Assembly (NCBI GenBank): GCA_023432465.1
Contig: JAEYUO010000003.1
Span: 1-49,901, forward strand
Reading direction: 5' to 3'
Length of the DNA: 49,901 nucleotides
Origin: Planctomycetota bacterium
Lineage (GTDB): Bacteria > Planctomycetota > Phycisphaerae > Phycisphaerales > UBA1924
Position numbers and translations under genes: made by a program. Positions 24,322 through 31,477 of the stretch are shown here, in pieces (within the stretch, counting starts at the first letter, position 1; every line of letters begins with the position of its first letter). The notes beneath the pieces were generated by a model. That model was not told the DNA's origin. It did not search any database and worked only from the letters and a program-made list of their open reading frames with translations.

Positions 24322-25164
24322 ATGATCGAACGCTTCGCCAAACTCCCCGCCTCGCTCGAAGCCAAAGCCCGCCGCGTCAAGCTCGGGCCGACGGAAGTTC
24401 CCGCGCTCCTCGCCCACCCCGACTGGTCCACCCCCGCACCCGTCTGCATCTGGATGCACGGCCGCACCGTCACAAAGGAGCTCGATGCCGGCCGCTACGT
24501 CCGCTGGCTCAAGGCCGGGATCGCTGCATGCGCCATCGACCTCCCCGGGCACGGCGAGCGACTCGACCCCGACTTCCACTCCCCAAAACGCACGCTCGAC
24601 CTGCTCGATGCGGCCATCCCGGAGGTCGATCACGTGGTCGAGGCGCTGGCCGATCCTGTCTTCGGCGGCGTGTTCGACCTTGACCGCATGGGGATCGGCG
24701 GCATGTCCGCCGGCGGAATGGTCACGCTCCGCCGTCTCTGCGACCCGCACCCCTTCATCTGCGCCGCTGTCGAAGGCACCACCGGCGACCTCGCTTCCCT
24801 CTACTTCGCGCGATCCCAGAACCCCGCCCCCACCACCACCCCCCCCACAGCCTCGTGGCCCGTCGCCCACGATCCTGCCCGCGTCGCGCGCGTCGATCCG
24901 ATGCAGCACCTTGGAGGTTGGCGTCCGATCCCACTGCTGGCCCTGCACTCCGAGAAGGATGAACTCGTCCCCATCGCCACCCAGCGCACCTTCATCGATG
25001 CCCTCCGCGCCCGCTACGCCGCGGCGGGCGCAGACCCCAAAACCATCGAACTCCACACCTGGCCCGAAACCGGCGCACCCCAGGAACACGCCGGCTTCGG
25101 GCGGTTCGGGAACGATGCGAAGAATCTGCAGACGGAGTTTCTCGTGCGGCATCTGCGGTCGTGA
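24322..25164 (+). CDS. Alpha/beta hydrolase (dienelactone hydrolase-like)
   Basis: The 280-residue protein has the alpha/beta hydrolase order: the strand and oxyanion region CIWMHGRTVTKEL, AIDLPGHGERLD, the nucleophile elbow GIGGMSAGGMV with Ser in GxSxG form, Asp in ALHSEKDELVPI, and His in PQEHAGFG. It could cleave an ester, thioester or peptide bond; the substrate is unknown. No signal peptide is seen, so it is probably cytoplasmic. The ATG at 24322 is followed directly by a second possible phase, but MIERFAKLP is in the open frame. The gene overlaps no neighbour. Confidence 0.85.
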   Translation: MIERFAKLPASLEAKARRVKLGPTEVPALLAHPDWSTPAPVCIWMHGRTVTKELDAGRYVRWLKAGIAACAIDLPGHGERLDPDFHSPKRTLDLLDAAIPEVDHVVEALADPVFGGVFDLDRMGIGGMSAGGMVTLRRLCDPHPFICAAVEGTTGDLASLYFARSQNPAPTTTPPTASWPVAHDPARVARVDPMQHLGGWRPIPLLALHSEKDELVPIATQRTFIDALRARYAAAGADPKTIELHTWPETGAPQEHAGFGRFGNDAKNLQTEFLVRHLRS

Positions 25165-25169
25165 AGGCA

Positions 25170-25242
25170 GTTCTTCGCCCCAACGGGGCGTCGGCGTGTA
25201 GCCACGGTCAAGGTTCGCGAAGCGAACCGCCGACCGTGGAGA
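25170..25242 (+). repeat. REP-like double-hairpin element, left copy
   Basis: The element has two hairpins: CGCCCC-AAC-GGGGCG (25176-25190), then a larger one starting TGTAGCCACGGTC and ending GACCGTGGAGA (25197-25242) with an inner stem GGTTCGC-GAA-GCGAACC. An inverted copy lies at 25443-25514. In the 46-base core 38 positions agree, and the stem differences are mostly compensatory. Confidence 0.75.
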
Positions 25243-25293
25243 GCGGACTCGCTCCGATTTTTCCTCCCTGACTTACCCGCCCCGGCAGGGGCG

Positions 25294-25397
25294 GAGGAAT
25301 CTCATGCAGCTGCTCGATGAGCACAGCGGAGCATCGGCTCGCGCCATTTCGTCGCGAACACGATGTGGAACAGCGTATTCGAACAGTTCTCGGCATG
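25294..25397 (-). pseudogene. Degraded IS200-like (Transposase_17/RAYT) transposase fragment
   Basis: Minus-strand translation gives MPRTVR, then after a frame change NTLFHIVFATKWREPML, then after a second change LIEQLHEI. The phrase HIVFATKWREPML is characteristic of the N-terminal strand of IS200-family and REP-associated tyrosine transposases. Only about 35-45 residues remain, in different frames, and the HUH and catalytic Tyr motifs are absent. The fragment sits between the two inverted double-hairpin repeats, as expected for a decayed REP/transposase unit. Confidence 0.65.
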
Positions 25398-25442
25398 ACG
25401 CTCATTCCTTCGCCCCATCCGGGGCGAGATTCTGAATACGGC

Positions 25443-25514
25443 TTTCCACGGTCTGCGCATCGCTGCGCGATGCTGGACCGTGGCTACAGCCCGGCGTCCC
25501 TTCGGGACGTAAGG
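25443..25514 (-). repeat. REP-like double-hairpin element, right inverted copy
   Basis: This is the inverted partner of the element at 25170-25242. The large hairpin runs 25443-25488 (CCACGGTC...GACCGTGG outer stem, inner stem GCATCGC/GCGATGC) and the small hairpin CGTCCC-TTC-GGGACG runs 25495-25509. Between the copies are further hairpins: CCGCCCC-GGCA-GGGGCGG (25277-25294) and CGCCCC-ATC-CGGGGCG (25411-25426). The whole stretch 25165-25622 has no intact gene. Confidence 0.75.
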
Positions 25515-25622
25515 CAGAGAAGGTGATGGGAATCGTTGATCGAAATCTCTTCCGTCCCTTTGCCGTGTTGGGCGCGGCGGCGGCGTGATCTACGCGTGAA
25601 GCAAGCAGTCGCCTGCCCAACC

Positions 25623-26065
25623 TCACCCCTCCACCCTCCCCTCCACCGCATACCCCGCTCCAAGCGCGAAGTGCACGTTCAGCAGCGCATCAATCGTCGC
25701 CGCGATGCCCTCCGGCGATGCATCCGCCATCCGGTACAGCCCCTCCTCGATCCGCTCCAGCCCCAGCGCTTCCGCGGCGTGCGGCGGAAGTTCCTCCAGC
25801 AGCAGGTTGAGCCGATCCCGCATCACCTGGATCGTTACTTTCCTCGCCGCCCATCCCCCCTCCGTCGCCGCGCCGGGCGCTGAGGCCTCGAGGTGAACCC
25901 ACCCATCGTCGCCCCCCGCCCCCCCCGCCCCCCGCTTGCCGCGTGGTGCCGGCGCACAATCTCCGCGATCGCCGCCGCGGCGGAATCGAACCCGCCGCCG
26001 GGATGCCGCACGGGCTCTTGGGCGGGTTTCGCCATCGCACTCAGGATTCGGTTCATCCAGCGCAT
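25623..26065 (-). pseudogene. Frameshifted gene of unknown function
   Basis: The C-terminal frame reads DDGWVHLEASAPGAATEGGW, AARKVTIQVMRDRLNLLLEE, LPPHAAEALGLERIEEGLYR and on to a stop, a coherent globular sequence. Its natural N-terminus lies in another frame: MRWMNRILSAMAKPAQEPVR, HPGGGFDSAAAAIAEIVRRH and HAASGGRGG (start 26065). The frames change in a run of six, eight and six cytosines (about 25912-25934). Joined, they give about 147 residues. The break may be a real frameshift, a sequencing error in the C-run, or programmed slippage. The family is not recognised. Confidence 0.55.
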
Positions 26066-26172
26066 GTGTAATACGGATCGTCGGTGAATCTTCGGCTCGC
26101 GGCATGTGACCGGCTTGAGCCGATTGAAGAAAGGGAGAAACCGGAAGGCGGTAGGGAAGTCAGGAGGAAAGG

Positions 26173-26224
26173 CACGTTGCCCCCTCCGGCGGCTGCGCCG
26201 CCACCTCCCCCGCCGGGGGAGGAG
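26173..26224. repeat. GC-rich double-hairpin intergenic repeat
   Basis: Two perfect hairpins lie back to back: GGCGGC-TGC-GCCGCC (26188-26202) and CCTCCCCC-GCC-GGGGGAGG (26204-26222). They are preceded by TTGCCCCCTCC. Elements of this style are widespread in GC-rich bacteria. A related CCTCCCCC...GGGGGAGG structure occurs inside the next gene (26689-26731). The rest of the 26066-26342 gap shows no gene. Confidence 0.6.
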
Positions 26225-26342
26225 CTGATGTGCCCGACGCACGGGGTTCGAAGGTGCAACGGCACGGACACCCGGAGTGGCCGGGTGGTCAAGCAGCGAA
26301 GTGCACAGAGGAGTGGAGCGAGAGTTGCCCGCATTGGGAAGA

Positions 26343-27182
26343 CTATCCGGAGAGGGCGAGGCCGGCAGCGCTGAGGAGGGAAGCGGGCCGGGCGGCGGGG
26401 CGGTGTTGAGCGGCCGCGGTTTCGCGGAGGCGCGAGGGGCCGAAGGCGAGGATGGCCGCGGCGTGGGGCGCGAAGGCGGGGTCGAAGCGCGGGTCGGATG
26501 CGACTGAGAGGGGCGCGGTGTTGAGCGCGGGGAGGGAGTCGAGGGTGGGCGGGAAGGCGACGGGGTTGTCGCCCGGGTTTGCGGCGGCGGTGGAGCGGAC
26601 CGCGTCGAGGAGGGAATCGAGTTCGGCGCGGGTGGGCAGGGAGACGGGAGCGGAAGCACACTGTGCCCCCGCTGTCACGCTTCGCGCCCCTCCCCCCCCC
26701 GCGACTTCTTCCCCGCCGGGGGCGGGGGAGGAGGCTTCGCCGTCACTTTGCGCGGGTGCGAGCGCGGTGGGTGCGGTCTGTGGGGCGTGCTCAACGCGAG
26801 GCGGAGCGAGCGGGTTGCGCTGGGTTGCCACGCTGTTCGATTGCACAGGGAGGACTGCCCCGGTTTGAGCGCTGGGCGATGGCTGCGACGGAGGCTGACT
26901 TGTCGGTGGAGGCGCTGGCACCTGCGGCAGCGCGGGTGATTCGGAGTTCGCCGGGCGGCGCTGTGCCGCGACTCTGTCGAGGTGGGCGAGACGGTCGAGC
27001 TGGGAGAGGTAGCGGAGCGCGGTGGTCGCGGCCTGGCGGCGGCCCTCGGACGCCTGGCCCGGGCGCATGAGGGAGCAGAGCGTCTCGATGGCGAGGGCGC
27101 GGAAGGAGGCGAGGGAATCGGCATCTGTCCCGCCGGCTGGCGGGGCAGAGGGAGTGGTGGGCTGAACGCTGACACCGTGCAT
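26343..27182 (-). CDS. Pro/Ala-rich protein of unknown function
   Basis: The ATG at 27180-27182 gives 279 residues. Residues about 20-75 look folded and helical (LASFRALAIETLCSLMRPGQ, then RQAATTALRYLSQLDRLAHL). The rest is a low-complexity Pro/Ala/Ser region with a more ordered tail (ELDSLLDAVRSTAA, FDPAFAPHAAAILAFGPSRL). A GC-rich hairpin repeat lies inside the disordered part (26682-26733). A near-consensus promoter overlaps the region right before the ATG, so the mRNA may be leaderless. A longer start at 27254 would override that promoter. No family is recognised. Confidence 0.55.
   Translation of the reverse strand: MHGVSVQPTTPSAPPAGGTDADSLASFRALAIETLCSLMRPGQASEGRRQAATTALRYLSQLDRLAHLDRVAAQRRPANSESPALPQVPAPPPTSQPPSQPSPSAQTGAVLPVQSNSVATQRNPLAPPRVEHAPQTAPTALAPAQSDGEASSPAPGGEEVAGGGGARSVTAGAQCASAPVSLPTRAELDSLLDAVRSTAAANPGDNPVAFPPTLDSLPALNTAPLSVASDPRFDPAFAPHAAAILAFGPSRLRETAAAQHRPAARPASLLSAAGLALSG
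26682..26733. repeat. GC-rich hairpin repeat inside a coding sequence
   Basis: The outer arms CCTCCCCC (26689-26696) and GGGGGAGG (26724-26731) enclose CCCCGCGACTTCTT and an inner CCCC-GCC-GGGG. The arms match the second hairpin of the intergenic repeat at 26204-26222. The repeat encodes part of the Pro/Gly-rich stretch of the surrounding protein. Confidence 0.45.
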
Positions 27183-27188
27183 GGCGAA

Positions 27189-27217
27189 AATATAACGAAG
27201 ACCGTACTTGTCGTCAA
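27189..27217 (-). promoter_or_regulatory. Near-consensus sigma70 promoter, possibly leaderless
   Basis: Minus strand: TTGACG (27217-27212), exactly 17 bases, TATATT (27194-27189). The -10 ends only six bases before the ATG at 27182, so transcription would begin at or next to the start codon. Confidence 0.6.
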
Positions 27218-27326
27218 GTTTCTGTTTGGCATTTTCTGAAGTTGCCGTAACCATTGACACATCATGGACTTGCGAGCGGACTGCGGCGTTGTTTCTCGGG
27301 ATAGGCCCTTCCGCTACCCTGTGCCC

Positions 27327-28724
27327 ATGCTCGGGCGACTCTACCCACTCCGCGGCCTGCCGCGCCAAGGCCAGATCTGGTCGTGGATCTCCTTCGATGT
27401 CGCCAACCAGTCCTTCACGCTGCTCATCAACACGCTTCTGTTCTCGATCTTCTTCACGCAGGTCGTCGTCACCGACCCCGCCATGCGCAACACGTGGTGG
27501 AATATCACCTACGCGACCAGCATGCTCCTGACGGTCATCCTCTCCCCAATCTTCGGCGCGATGTCGGATGCCCGGGCCTGGAAGAAGGAGTGCCTTGTCG
27601 TCTCCGGCCTCACCTGCGGCATCCTCACGTGCTGCTTCGGGTTCATCCAGCCCAGCCAGCTCTGGCTCGCGCTGTTGCTCTACATCCCCGCGAACCTCGC
27701 GTACTCGATCGGCGAGAACTTCCTTGGCTCCTTCCTGCCGGAGCTCTCCCCGCGCGAAGCCTTCGGCCGCGTCTCCGGCTTCTCCTGGGGAATCGCGTAC
27801 TTCGCCGCGCTCATCATCCTCCTGCTCACCGCGGCGGTGATGATCAACTGGAAGCTTGAAGACCCGAACCAGTGGCGGCCGTTCTTTGTGGCCGCGGGCG
27901 TGTGGTTCATCGTGTTCGCGATTCCGACGCTGGTCTTCCTGCGCGAGCAGTCCGAGCCGCCCGCCGCGCCGAGGGTGAACGTCATCAAGGTCGCCTTCCT
28001 GCGGATCTCCGAATCGATCCGGAATGTCGGCGGGTTCCGCGATCTGTCCACCCTGCTCATCGCCTCGCTCTTCTACGGCACGGGCATGAGCGTGGTCGTG
28101 TTCTTCGCCAGCATCATCGCGCAGGACTTCGGCTTCACCGGCGGCAAGCTCGTCGCCTTTGTCGCCGTGATCACCGTCTCGGGCGTTGTGGGAACGCTGA
28201 TCCCGATGTTGATCCAGGACAGGTGGGGACACAAGAAGACCACGCTCTCGCTCCTGGGCCTGTGGATGTTCACAACGCTGGCCCTGGCGTTCTATGCCTG
28301 GATGCGCACCCGCGTCGCCGACCCCGCCGCCTATCCCATCTGGCCGATGTGGGTCCTGGGCAACCTGCTGGGCTTCGGCCTCGGCTCGCTCGGCTCGGCC
28401 AACCGCGCCTTTGTCGGCTTCCTCACGCCCGTCTCGCGCACCGGCGAGGTTTTCGGCCTGTGGGGGCTGGTCTTCAAGTTCTCCGCCGTCTGCACGATCC
28501 CGTTCGGCATCGCCAAGGACAAGCTCGGCACGCCCGCCGCGCTCCTCGTGCTGTTTGCGTTCATTGTGGTCGGTCTGGTGATCACGCTGTTCATTGATGA
28601 ACGCCGCGGCCGCGATGCGGCGCGAGTCCTTGATGGCGAGACCGATGACACCGTCCCGCCCCCGCCGGCTCACGGCCCGCTGCTCAGCCCCGTCGCGACC
28701 GCACAATCCCCCGCCGCTCCCTAG
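27327..28724 (+). CDS. UMF1 family MFS transporter (Atg22-like)
   Basis: The ATG at 27327 begins MLGRLYPLRG and gives a 465-residue protein with about 12 membrane helices. The opening IWSWISFDVANQSFTLLINT is the UMF1-family hallmark (related to S-W-x-x-Y-D-x-A-N-S-x-F). PIFGAMSDARAWKKECLVVS matches the MFS loop 2-3 motif and QDRWGHKKTTLSLLG the second-half equivalent. This family includes yeast vacuolar Atg22, an amino-acid exporter; the bacterial substrates are unknown. The tail is Pro/Ala-rich and cytoplasmic. trpB starts nine bases after the stop, so the two are probably cotranscribed. That hints at amino-acid transport. Confidence 0.88.
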   Translation: MLGRLYPLRGLPRQGQIWSWISFDVANQSFTLLINTLLFSIFFTQVVVTDPAMRNTWWNITYATSMLLTVILSPIFGAMSDARAWKKECLVVSGLTCGILTCCFGFIQPSQLWLALLLYIPANLAYSIGENFLGSFLPELSPREAFGRVSGFSWGIAYFAALIILLLTAAVMINWKLEDPNQWRPFFVAAGVWFIVFAIPTLVFLREQSEPPAAPRVNVIKVAFLRISESIRNVGGFRDLSTLLIASLFYGTGMSVVVFFASIIAQDFGFTGGKLVAFVAVITVSGVVGTLIPMLIQDRWGHKKTTLSLLGLWMFTTLALAFYAWMRTRVADPAAYPIWPMWVLGNLLGFGLGSLGSANRAFVGFLTPVSRTGEVFGLWGLVFKFSAVCTIPFGIAKDKLGTPAALLVLFAFIVVGLVITLFIDERRGRDAARVLDGETDDTVPPPPAHGPLLSPVATAQSPAAP

Positions 28725-28733
28725 GCTTTCCGC

Positions 28734-29972
28734 ATGCAACCCGTTGCCCCCGCTCAACCTGTGTCTCGCGTCCCCAGCCCCGCCGGTCGCTTCGGCGCCT
28801 TCGGCGGCTCGTACGTCCCCGAAACGCTCATCGCCGCGCTCGATCAGCTCCGCGCCCAGTACGATGCCGTGCGGAACGATGCGAGCTTCTGGAGCGAACT
28901 CGAAGGCCTCATGCGTACGTTTGTCGGGCGGCCGACCCCGCTGTACTTTGCCTCGCGACTGACCGCGGCGGCGCGCGAGCGTGCCAAGCCCGGCGCGGGG
29001 GCGAGTGTCTGGCTGAAGCGCGAGGACCTCGCGCACACCGGCGCGCACAAGATCAACAACACCCTCGGCCAGGCGCTGCTCACCATCCGCATGGGCAAGA
29101 AGCGCATCATCGCCGAGACCGGCGCGGGCCAGCATGGCGTGGCGAGCGCAACCGCCGCCGCGCACTTCGGGCTTTCGTGCGATGTGTACATGGGGGCGGA
29201 GGATGTGCGGCGGCAGCGGTTGAATGTCGTCCGCATGAAACTGCTGGGCGCGCGCGTGGTCGAAGTCGAGGCGGGCTCGCGCACGCTCAAGGATGCGACC
29301 AACGAGGCGATGCGCGACTGGATGGGCTCGGTCGAGCACACGCACTACATCATCGGCTCGGTCGTCGGCCCGCACCCCTTCCCGATGATCGTGCGGGATT
29401 TCCAGTCCGTCATCGGCCGCGAGTGCCGCTCGCAGTGCCTTCAGACTCTCGGGCGTCTGCCTGATGCGGTCGTCGCGTGCGTCGGCGGCGGCTCCAACGC
29501 CGCGGGGATCTTCTACCCCTTCATCGATGATGCGGGTGTCGCGCTGGTCGGCGTCGAGGCGGGCGGCCGCGGGAGCACGCCGGGCCAGCACGCCGCGCCG
29601 CTGTCGTTCGGTTCGCCCGGCATCCTGCACGGCTCCTTGAGCTACGTCCTGCAGGATGGCAACGGCCAGACCGCCGATGTGCACTCCTGCTCGGCGGGCC
29701 TCGACTATCCCGGTGTCGGGCCCGAGCACTCGTACTGGAAGGATGCGGGCCGCGTCGGCTATACCGCGGCGACCGATGCCGAAGCGCTCGCGGCGTTCCA
29801 GTTGCTTGCGAGGACCGAAGGGATCATCCCCGCGCTGGAATCGAGCCACGCCATCCACGAGGCGGTGCGGCTGGCGGGGACGTTGCGCGCGGACCAGCAC
29901 GTGGTGGTGAACCTGTCGGGCCGGGGGGATAAGGATGTGGATGAGGCGGTGCGGCTGATCGGGCTGAAGTGA
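28734..29972 (+). CDS. trpB: Tryptophan synthase beta chain
   Basis: The 412-residue PLP enzyme condenses indole with serine to make tryptophan. All hallmarks are present: FGAFGGSYVPETLIAAL, the PLP lysine Lys106 in LAHTGAHKINNTLGQALL, the catalytic Glu in AETGAGQHGVASA, the phosphate-binding GGGSNAAGIF, and a C-terminal NLSGRGDKD. Length fits TrpB1. trpA is not adjacent; the gene follows a UMF1 transporter by nine bases. Its stop codon directly abuts the stop of the convergent TPR gene (29972/29973). Confidence 0.97.
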   Translation: MQPVAPAQPVSRVPSPAGRFGAFGGSYVPETLIAALDQLRAQYDAVRNDASFWSELEGLMRTFVGRPTPLYFASRLTAAARERAKPGAGASVWLKREDLAHTGAHKINNTLGQALLTIRMGKKRIIAETGAGQHGVASATAAAHFGLSCDVYMGAEDVRRQRLNVVRMKLLGARVVEVEAGSRTLKDATNEAMRDWMGSVEHTHYIIGSVVGPHPFPMIVRDFQSVIGRECRSQCLQTLGRLPDAVVACVGGGSNAAGIFYPFIDDAGVALVGVEAGGRGSTPGQHAAPLSFGSPGILHGSLSYVLQDGNGQTADVHSCSAGLDYPGVGPEHSYWKDAGRVGYTAATDAEALAAFQLLARTEGIIPALESSHAIHEAVRLAGTLRADQHVVVNLSGRGDKDVDEAVRLIGLK

Positions 29973-31361
29973 TCAACGCCCGGATGCGCCGATGCGGCGG
30001 CGCAGGAAAATGAGCGCGGCGAGGCGAACGGCCCACGTCGCGGCCTCCGCCGCCGTGTGGAGCGCGAGCTTGATGCGGAGCCGCTTGAGCGAGGGGTCAT
30101 CGGGATCGACACGCAGCGCCTGCGCGACCCAGTACCGCGCACGCTTCCACTGGCGGTCGTAGACATAGGCGACGGCCATGTTGTGCATCGCCGGGACGAA
30201 CCGCGGATCGCACTTGAGGATCCGCTTGCAGATCTCAAGGCCGGCCGAGCGGTCGCCGAGGGTGAAGCACGCGACGGACAGGTGGTGCATCGCGGGGATG
30301 TGCGTGGGGAGGTGGCGTGAGACGATGCCGAGCACTTCGCGTGCTTCCGCCGCCATGCCCGCATCGAGCAGGCCGATGCCAAGGTCCTCGGCCTCGTGGT
30401 CGGCGAATCGCTCGGGTCGCTGGCGCCAGGCCTCAAGGTCATCGCGCAGCAGTTCGCGGGCCGCGGCGGTATCGGGGCGGGAACCGCGGGAGAGCATGGT
30501 CGCGGCGAGGCGGCGGCGCACGCCGGGGAACTCGGGCTCAAGGCGGAGGACGACGCTGTACTGCTCGGCGGCTTCATCGGCCCTGCCCATGCGGAGGGAG
30601 AGGTCGGCGAGCTGGAAGTGGGCATCCGCGTTGTCGGGCTCCATCTCCAGTACGCGGCGGAACTTCTCCTCTGCCTCCTGCACGCGGTTCATGCGGATGA
30701 GCAGGATGCCCAGATCAAGCAGTGTCTCGATATCGCCCGGATCCTGTCGGAGCTCGCGCAGGAAGAGCTGGCGGGCACGTTCGAGCCTGCCGGAAGAGGC
30801 GTAGGCCTGCGCGAGGCGGGCGTGAACACCGGGGAGGCGGGGGTCGAGATGCGCGGCCTCGCGGAGGCACCACAATGCGCGGTCGGACTGGCCGCGGGAG
30901 AGGAGCGAATCCGCGAGGCAGGCGTGGGCGAGCGCGTTGCGCGGATCGACCTGCTGGGCGAGGTAGAACATCACCTCGGCCTGATCGTGATCGCCAAGGC
31001 GCGAGAAGGCTTCGATGCGGTGGACGTAGGACATCGCGTTCTTGGGGTCGGCACGCTGGGCCCGCTCGAACCACGCGATCGCGCCGCGAGGATCATCGGC
31101 GCGGAGGAGGTTGACCCCGGCGCACAGGGCCGAGTGCGGATCGCCATCATCAAGGTCGTGGCATGCGCTGAAGGCGGAGGAGGCGTCCTGGAAGCGTCCC
31201 GCGGCCTCGAGCGTGAGGCCGAGGTTGAAGTGCCACTCGGCGCGGTGGGGATTGAGTTCGAGCGCACGACGAAGCTCGGACTCCGCCTCTTCCCAGCGGC
31301 CGTCCTGGAACGCCTCGTGGGCGCGTTCGACGTGTTCTTCTGCCTCGAACCAATCGTTCAC
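29973..31361 (-). CDS. TPR-repeat protein
   Basis: A GTG start at 31359-31361 (VNDWFEAEEHVERAHEAF) is preferred because the repeats begin there; the longer frame runs through unrelated Pro/Ala sequence. The 462-residue product is built of about ten tetratricopeptide repeats. Examples are WEEAESELRRALELNPHRAE, GRADEAAEQYSVVLRLEPEF and RSAGLEICKRILKCDPRFVP. The last 30 residues are hydrophobic and basic (TWAVRLAALIFLRRRIG), a possible membrane anchor. It is a protein-interaction scaffold of unknown partner, divergent from the HEAT protein at 31478. Confidence 0.82.
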   Translation of the reverse strand: MNDWFEAEEHVERAHEAFQDGRWEEAESELRRALELNPHRAEWHFNLGLTLEAAGRFQDASSAFSACHDLDDGDPHSALCAGVNLLRADDPRGAIAWFERAQRADPKNAMSYVHRIEAFSRLGDHDQAEVMFYLAQQVDPRNALAHACLADSLLSRGQSDRALWCLREAAHLDPRLPGVHARLAQAYASSGRLERARQLFLRELRQDPGDIETLLDLGILLIRMNRVQEAEEKFRRVLEMEPDNADAHFQLADLSLRMGRADEAAEQYSVVLRLEPEFPGVRRRLAATMLSRGSRPDTAAARELLRDDLEAWRQRPERFADHEAEDLGIGLLDAGMAAEAREVLGIVSRHLPTHIPAMHHLSVACFTLGDRSAGLEICKRILKCDPRFVPAMHNMAVAYVYDRQWKRARYWVAQALRVDPDDPSLKRLRIKLALHTAAEAATWAVRLAALIFLRRRIGASGR

Positions 31362-31477
31362 GGCGTGATTCCGGACCGGGTGGTGCAACCCGGCGTGCTC
31401 TGAGAGGTTATTCGGCGCGTCGAGCGCATTCAATTGAAGAAGTGCCCCTAGGATCGGCCGATCGCACCTCGCCAGGC

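Noticed and set aside
26343..29900. A 1185-codon open frame on the minus strand across the transporter and trpB
   Set aside because: Only its last part (26343-27182) is a gene. The remainder is antisense to UMF1 and trpB and has the repetitive Arg/Asp/Gly composition of a GC-rich shadow frame.
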